From positions 110,423-174,422 of the forward strand of contig CAADRB010000052.1 in assembly GCA_900708905.1 (NCBI GenBank): a stretch of 64,000 nucleotides of DNA, given 5' to 3'. The notes under the pieces were generated by a model. The model was not told the DNA's origin, searched no databases, and saw nothing but the letters and a program-made list of their open reading frames with translations. This stretch comes from Hymenolepis diminuta. Its lineage: Eukaryota > Platyhelminthes > Cestoda > Cyclophyllidea > Hymenolepididae. A program made the position numbers and the translations under genes. Below are positions 58,101 through 64,000 of the stretch, piece after piece (within the stretch, counting starts at the first letter, position 1; every line of letters starts with the position of its first letter).

Positions 58101-60568
58101 AGTTGATCTAATTGATCCCTAATCGATTAACCGATCGATATCTAGCAACACCTTGAAGTGTTGATCTATTTTTGCGAACCGGTGTGATATTAGATACCGC
58201 AGAATGGCTTACAAATTACTTCTTCTCAGTTAACTGCTTTTATAATAATCAGTAAATTAAATTCGTATGTAGTTACTGATTAGCCCGATTGCGTCATAGT
58301 ACTAAACAATCAGCTCTAAACCAGAGTAATATTTGTAATTATTCTCGCTTTATGACCCTGTCTTGTATTTCTTTCACTACAAGCTTATCTACTTATATTA
58401 GTTAAGTAGAATCGTGTTATCATTCTCTACCGGTTCGTTTGCGGCGCATGACTTTAGCGGCAACTCCTTTTCCACCACTTTCACCAGCCACACCCGATCG
58501 ACCTGGTGATGCCGGTCTCGAACCACGACTTGTAGCCGGAGTTCGAACCCCGGGTCGGAAGTTCGCATCTCCCCCACCAGAGAGGAGAGAAGCGAAGGTC
58601 TGCAGTGGAGCTCGATCCAGACGAAGATGAGTGAGGATCTCATCGCCTTGTTGCTGTGTTGAAGTCGGCGAAGGAGGAATGCGCTGGGATGCGCTATCGG
58701 TATTTAAGGATTCCTGACGCTTGGAGAGCGTGAGTATATCCTCTAAGGGATAAAAAAGCCCACAGTTAAATATAAAGAATTGTAATAAAACCAACCAGAC
58801 GAGCTTTAGAAGTCCAAAACAACATTTTCAATGCACTCAACCTACACAGTTATTGGTTAATCAAGCATTCAATCGATTCCCAGGTATTCAATCCGATATA
58901 AACACATTTTTATTCTCTTAATAAAAAACGTTTGAGCTGCAGACCTCCCTTCTTATTTAGGGGGTACGACTAATACAATGCCGTATTCAATTTAAACGCT
59001 TAATTTAAGAATCATTTTTCTATTAAATTTTCAGGATCTGTTTATGATTTACTGTTTCCAGCATCTGATTTAATGTTGTTTAGACAACTTATTGATAATA
59101 CAAACTGCTATCAACCAAACGGACTACATCACCCTGCATTCATCAGTCCGCCTATCAAAATGGTTATGAAGACGTGAATTATTACCCTACAACACTCCCC
59201 TTTTTTCAACTCGTTAATCTTTGTCTCAACCACACTTCCTTCTCAGCTAGATCCTCATATTGTCATTTAGCCATCTATAAAAACCCCGACTGGAATCTGC
59301 CGTTTCCTCATCGACGTTCGTGAAACACATCTACTCTACCAGTTAACTCCTACAGTCAGATCCTTAAAATGATTCCTCCTACCCTTTATAGCCATATATC
59401 TATTGATTCTTATATTTAGCCACCAACAAGTTGTAGTTTTTATAAAGAAGCAACCGTAATTTTACAATGTCTCTTTCGATAAAAACTAAGTCGTTATGGA
59501 GCCACTCCCCAGTACTGAAGACTTTTTTAAAGATTCTATCCAAAAAGAAGTCCTGAACAAACTTAAAATCAAGCAACGGCAAAGAAACATGCATGATCCA
59601 TAGAAGATAGAAAATTGTCTCGTCCTCGATTCCTTTTGAGCTACATACTGACTAGGCTAAAAAGAGGGTAAATTTAGCCGTCAGAACGTTCAATAATAAC
59701 TTTAGAGAGAGAAGTGCGGTCATTCAAAATTTCCCAAAGTTCATACTGACAGGGTTATGCATATTTAAGTGTTACTTCTGAAAACGAACAAAATGTTGAT
59801 CAGCAGTCCCTCCGTAATTGGAGACACTGTCGACTGAAAATGAGTCAAACTTCCTGATGAATAAAACAACGAGCAATTTTATTCAATAAACTGGAGTCGC
59901 TGCACCGTCTATAAAAGAAACGGCAAAATTGAATTTAAAATTTATCCTAAGTTTAAGCTACTGTAACGGATTGTCTGTTGTCCTGTTGATTACCTAATTT
60001 GTTCCTATTTTATAAAACCAGCTTAAAACTTTATACTTTTAAAGTGACAATTCGCTGACCGACTTGTACCCACAAGTGACGTTTTCATCATCATTACTAG
60101 AAAGTGCCGAGGGGTATTAAGTCCAAAAACTACCAAACTAAACCGACATTAAAGAAAAATTACGCGCTATATTAAAAAACTTAACTAACCAGGCCACTTG
60201 AGAAGAGCCCTGGCCTTTGTTTTATGTGGTAAAAATCTGCATCCAGGGAGGTTAGTGAGGTCAGTGACAGCCACAGTATTGATTCTCGGGGGTTCTTGTT
60301 GCTCACTCTCACTACCTGGGGTTGTAGCCAATTCCTCACCCATCTCGAGGCCGCAAAGGGGACCCGAATGGGAGGGTCGCAGGGCGAATGGATGGCTGGC
60401 ACCACAGTTGGGGGGACAAGTGTCGTCGTGACTGCCGCCGCCGCCTCCGCCTGCGGTTGAACGACAACTACCCGATCGACGACGCAGAGTTGGCTCAGGA
60501 GGAGCATTGGTGCTCGCTGGAGTGCGCACCACACTGCGTTGACGAAGTATCGCACTGCCGTCATTTGT
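54963..60568 (-). CDS. 3' part of an unrecognised gene with two possible carboxyl termini
   Basis: Exons 60568-60190 and 58742-58420 join in frame (379 + 323 nt, phase 1) and end in TGA; the joining codon is GAG. The protein part is rich in Ser, Pro, Arg and Gly: RRSGSCRSTAGGGGGGSHDD, then DLTNLPGCRFLPHKTKARAL, LKWPEDILTLSKRQESLN, and a tail with PGVRTPATSRGSRPASPGRS ending MRRKRTGRE. No domain is recognised; it looks like a disordered, probably phosphorylated carboxyl-terminal region of a larger scaffold-type or signalling protein. A GTAGAG inside the last exon could instead splice to a second terminal exon at 55153-54963. The upstream exons were not found before the right edge. GC content is well above the flanks, which supports coding. 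Confidence 0.65.
55154..58419. other. Probable intron or intergenic DNA
   Basis: No exon was recognised in 3.3 kb. A SINE-like element lies near 57470-57600 on the minus strand. A plus-strand frame at 57590-57832 overlaps its edge and has no recognisable motif. Confidence 0.5.
57470..57600 (-). mobile_element. tRNA-related SINE-like element, copy 2
   Basis: On the minus strand it reads 'gaagtcagcggtcaaggtttt', 'ccactctggttaggtctgg', 'ctaatagaggcttgacag', 'aattcaggcttctcacca'. These segments occur in the same order at 44600-44700 and, from 'ctggttaa' on, at 61268-61310. The tRNA-like head is not clear in this copy. Confidence 0.6.
58420..58742 (-). CDS. Terminal exon of the unrecognised minus-strand gene
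   Basis: Two bases completing Glu, 106 codons and TGA after a TTATCCCTTAG acceptor. It encodes DILTLSKRQESLNTDSASQR then a Ser/Pro/Gly/Arg-rich tail. No AATAAA or ATTAAA was seen on the minus strand within about 400 nt after the stop, which leaves room for the further-spliced alternative via 58431. Confidence 0.65.
60190..60568 (-). CDS. Penultimate exon of the unrecognised minus-strand gene
   Basis: 379 nt, phase 0 in after a GTGGTTTTCAG acceptor, phase 1 out at GTTAGT. It encodes TNDGSAILRQRSVVRTPAST, a Gly-run region and LKWP at the end. High GC and two overlapping open frames in other phases reflect the composition; the reading given is the one that matches the splice phases and the next exon. 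Confidence 0.65.
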
Positions 60569-61165
60569 CTGAAAACCACATTAGGAAAAAGAAATGAACT
60601 TCAGCTTATGCTAGCTTAAACGCTTTGCAGCAATGCAGATGGGAATTGTGCGACCACCAGCAACTCAGCTGGTATCAAGCAAAATGGATGCTTCTTGTGA
60701 AATATGTCATAATGTAATTACCAGTAATTTCAAACCATCATTCATGGAAGGTAACTCAATTAATCCCAAGTATCTTGAAGGTAAATCAATTGAAATGAAC
60801 CTCTAAAGTATGCTGAATGTGAAAAGGATAAAGGGGTGCAAATAAATCTTAACTTTTCAAGAAGCCTATGCTATCGAAACACAATATTAATAATTTAATT
60901 CACTTTTATAATTTAGAGAGCTAAGTAATGAGATTGGTCTATTTTTCTGGTGAACTTCAAGAATTATAAATACCTCATAGGGAATTCAAACAATCCAGCT
61001 GAATCTCACCAGTCTCAAACAAGCACATTTAGGAGACTTAAGGTGTACCTTCCTCAATTAGAGTAGCTTCCATATACGCCAAAAATTTAAGAACAAAGTT
61101 TAAAACGTTGCTTTGTCATTAATTCGTTCTACTTAATTAGCACAAAAGTAGTCCTTTAACATTTC

Positions 61166-61330
61166 AGTGGCGCATTGGTCAACGCGTACGTCTCCCACCT
61201 TGGAGGTCATGGGTTCGATTCCTATCGGATCACACCCAGTGAGTGGAATGGAAAACCGCACTGGTTAAATCAAACTAACATAGAGATGGCGAAATTGGAG
61301 TCTCTCACCAGGATAGCCCTACACTGTCAC
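61166..61330 (+). mobile_element. tRNA-related SINE-like element, copy 3, with intact pol III boxes
   Basis: An A-box-like TGGCGCATTGG and a perfect B box GGTTCGATTCC lie at tRNA spacing, with a TCTCC/GGAGG anticodon-like stem between them and a T-stem around the B box. The acceptor stem does not pair, so it is not a working tRNA. It is followed by 'gcactggttaaatc', 'aactaacatagagatggcg' and 'aattggagtctctcacca', shared with the 57.5 kb copy and in part with the 44.5 kb copy. This composition is that of a tRNA-derived SINE. Confidence 0.6.
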
Positions 61331-61999
61331 TCTACTCAAATGAGCATTGGAAAACGATTTCCAAAGATAATTTTGGGAATTATAAATTATTACGGCAATT
61401 CAGCAAAAACTAGACTTCTAAAATTCGAACTCTTGTACCCTATTTAGATTCAGGCATTTGCCAGTGTTCTGAATTCGGGGTATAACGGGGCTGGCAGTTT
61501 AGTGACATGAGATGGCTGAATGTTTAACCAGACACATTTTTACGATTATCACCTTAGTACTGGGGGAAGAGCCTTCACCATCTTTTACAAGTCTTCGATC
61601 TTAAAAGTGGAAAGTTGGAAATGTATGGTGTTTTAATACGCAACGACTAACCAGAATACATTAGAAATGGATTTAATCAAAAACAAGATTTGTTATTTTA
61701 CAGCAAAATTACCATGATCTTTTTCCGTGAATCAGCACTGCCCAAAGAAGCACTTCTGTAAGGCTGAAAAATGAAAATGACCTTTTTTCGATTCACATCA
61801 CAAATATGGATAAACAGGCATCCAATCTCTGATATTTCCGTTTTCCGATAAAAACAGCTAAGCGAAATCGAAGTGTATTTGTGGTTTGAAGAGGACAAAA
61901 TGCAAAGCGTGTTAGTCTAATGTGGGTAATGTGCGGCTTAGCAGTTGATGCAAATTGTAAACCGGGAGAAATCACTTCATGCACTGACTCACCATTAGA

Positions 62000-62275
62000 T
62001 ATAAAAGGTACGCTGTACTCATACCCTCACGTGCGTCCTTGCCCAAATGATTCATAAACCGTCTTTGTATTTCCTCTCATACACAAACAGGCACACGCCT
62101 GTCAGGTATCTGCACGTACGCCTACCTCCCACCTCTCTTCGTCTCTGGAATACTCATCGTGATTTGTTCAATACGCCTTGGCCTACACAACTCTTTGTGT
62201 TCTAGTTTTAGAACTGTTTGTTACTGTTAGCTGCCAGCCCTTAGTTGTTATTCTAACTCCAACAGAAGCACTGGA
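62000..62275 (+). repeat. Dispersed repeat family B, copy 3
   Basis: It reads 'atataaaaggtacgctgtac', 'gtgcgtccttgcccaaatga', 'gcacacgcctgtcaggtatc', 'caatacgccttggcctac', 'gttactgttagctgcc' and 'aactccaac', parallel to the minus strand of 29240-29660. The TATA-like start is kept in both. Confidence 0.75.
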
Positions 62276-62765
62276 TCTCAATAAGCTAATCAATACTGTC
62301 AAGTCGTAGGAGGCTGAGAAACCTCTATTCTTACCGTTTTTCGTAGTCCAGAAAACAGTCTGTCGTTACTGATCTTGCCAATATGAGTAATAAGACCTAT
62401 CTAATTACACAGCGGAGGAATCACATCAACCACAAATGACCTTTCCATATTGAAAGATAGTTTATATCATTCAAATTTTGATGGCTGACTTAGCAACTTG
62501 AATCATTAATAACCAAGTCATTCCCCCCCCCCCCCTTTGCAATTGATCACGAATTCGGCATAAATGGTCTTCTTAGGATAATAAGATTGTCTTCTGCACG
62601 TTTAAAGATGATCAAATCTAATCAATTCCTACTGATAAAATTAAGGCGCTAAGGTTAATAAATCGCATCTTTAAAACTCTGATATTAATGAATATCATAT
62701 TTCCATAAAAAACAACGTATATCCGAACCAGACCTAATGTCTTTTATATATTAAAAGGTGATTAA

Positions 62766-62802
62766 GGGAGGAGGGATGGGGGGGGAGGAGGAGGAGGAGG
62801 GG
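62766..62802 (+). repeat. GGA-rich simple tract, possible G-quadruplex
   Basis: Tandem GGA units with runs of up to eight G. It lies about 230 bp after a 13-C run. Both are simple-sequence tracts, and their length should vary between individuals. Confidence 0.7.
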
Positions 62803-64000
62803 TCAAAGGGTAACAGCTCTGTGCAATGTAAGACATTAGGGTAACACAGCAGACTGTGAACATTTATTGAAGCGTGTAATGGTAGTTCACAATTTCTGTG
62901 AAGTCAAATCTATTGGTCGTGGAATCGGCCAATAGGAAATCGAAAGCAACTAACAGACTATCAAGTGATTCCGAATAAGGGTCAATTTTAGTGCAGAACA
63001 CGACATAAGGTTACTTTTTGTGGTTGTTAGCAAATTTGATGTTACCTTTCGATGATGAAATCGCTTTTGCTGTAGCTCCCACTAAAATGGGAGGTGTCAT
63101 GGAAAATACAAACTCCATAAAATTAGAAATAATCATCCGTTAGCGAATAAATACACATATGGGGAGTTTTTTTATCATGAATCCTATTAATTTCCGAACT
63201 TTCTTTTTTACCCAAATTACAGCAAAATTGAAGGCTATAAACAAGACACAAGCACTTCCGCCAGCCTTTTAAATGTTTCTATTTAAGCTTCAGAAGACTG
63301 TTTAAAATCAGTCAATCCTGGTTATGATGTTTTCCGGCACCCACTTCAGATGGAAGAGTAGTAGTGGAAGTTTTTGGTATGAATCACGCATTTTGCTACA
63401 AGGTTCTTGATTACAACCGTAGGTCACTAGTTCTAATTGTCGCTGTTCAACGATCTGTTTGACAAAACGTGAACTACGGAGGCCCAATGTAATGTGACGA
63501 TAAGAGCATAAAAGAATCACAAAAATATAAGGAAATTCCACAAACAAGACTCCAACATGAAGCACAACAATTCGGAAGGATGAATTGAAATATGCGGAAA
63601 AAATTGTTAATGGTAGTTAGATAAAATCGAAAGGAAATTTTAAGCAAAGCCAACTACGACCAAGCATTTCGATAGGAACAAGGAGAAGAAAGAAGAAAAG
63701 GATGCTATTAATGTGAGCACGGGACTTGAGTACTTCCTATCAAGTGATTATAAATAAATAGAAAGAGGATTCGCAAATGTGTTAGAAGAAATGATAATTA
63801 TTTTCTCCGCTCCCAATATTTCTTCTATGAACAAAAATGTATTTTCTTTCTTTATTTCCCCACCGATACACTTGACACTTGATAATTATTCGTATTTGTT
63901 TAAGCCGATACCGATTGAGTGTAGAGTTTCGTTAATACCCTCGTGTTAACTATAACGTGCCTTCTTATCTGCCGTGGGTTATTAGCTTCTGTGTTAAGTT

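Larger units (their letters stand above)
60569..64000. other. Right end, no identified exon
   Basis: It holds a SINE-like element (61166-61330), a family B repeat (62000-62275), a run of 13 C (62523-62535) and a GGA-rich tract (62766-62802). The upstream exons of the minus-strand gene ending at 54963 or 58420 are expected in or beyond this stretch but none was recognised. The minus-strand frame at 63308-63565 has no known motif. Confidence 0.5.

Noticed and set aside
58439..58630. Plus-strand frames opposite the 58.4 and 60.2 kb exons
   Set aside because: They are shadows of GC-rich minus-strand exons whose splice phases agree.
61166..61240. A functional tRNA gene
   Set aside because: A and B boxes are good but the acceptor stem does not pair and the anticodon loop has the wrong length; the sequence downstream is shared with repeats, so it was called SINE-like.
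1..64000. CRISPR arrays, operons, bacterial or viral gene clusters
   Set aside because: The window has spliced eukaryotic genes, no array of regularly spaced repeats, and no run of adjacent same-strand long open frames.

Overview
The window is eukaryotic DNA, AT-rich, with spliced genes and wide non-coding stretches. The organism is most likely a parasitic flatworm, a tapeworm (perhaps Hymenolepis-like) or possibly a fluke. The grounds are the very short 5' introns (30 and 36 nt) in one gene, a tandem of divergent LC8-type dynein light chain exons of the kind expanded in flatworms, and several small degenerate repeat families. No species can be named from the sequence alone. All protein identities come from recognising conserved sequence by eye; no search was run.

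Left third (about 3.4-22.5 kb, minus strand): the amino-terminal half of an SLC4A11-like (bicarbonate-transporter superfamily) membrane transporter. Four exons (3461-3655, 5848-5971, 8109-8193, 13084-13537) follow the human SLC4A11 cytoplasmic domain in order and join with matching splice phases. Two more (14515-14660, 22293-22539) are phase-compatible but less certain. Joined, the six give exactly 417 codons. The transmembrane part must lie beyond the left edge. The introns are 2-8 kb and carry repeats.

Middle (22.5-41.4 kb): no gene could be identified. It holds a gag-like retrotransposon remnant, copies of two dispersed repeat families (A and B), a pair of ~300 bp LTR-like repeats in inverted orientation around a 1 kb spacer, and a few isolated open segments with good splice signals.

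41.5-48.3 kb (plus strand): a complete ten-exon PHAF1/C16orf70 (UPF0183) homologue of 421 residues, reconstructed exon by exon with consistent phases. A tRNA-related SINE-like element sits in its fourth intron.

49.6-51.0 kb (minus strand): an LC8-type dynein light chain gene of two exons, and upstream of it a second, differently sequenced first exon of identical length and splice phase with no terminal exon of its own in sight. The two may be alternative first exons sharing one last exon.

51.7-54.6 kb (plus strand): two candidate short genes or exon groups supported only by open reading frames between good splice sites. 54.9-60.6 kb (minus strand): the 3' end of an unrecognised, low-complexity protein gene with two possible carboxyl-terminal exons. 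The right end holds repeats, including a SINE-like element with an intact pol III B box. The identified genes belong to unrelated cell functions (transport, autophagy, microtubule motors) and show no sign of working together.
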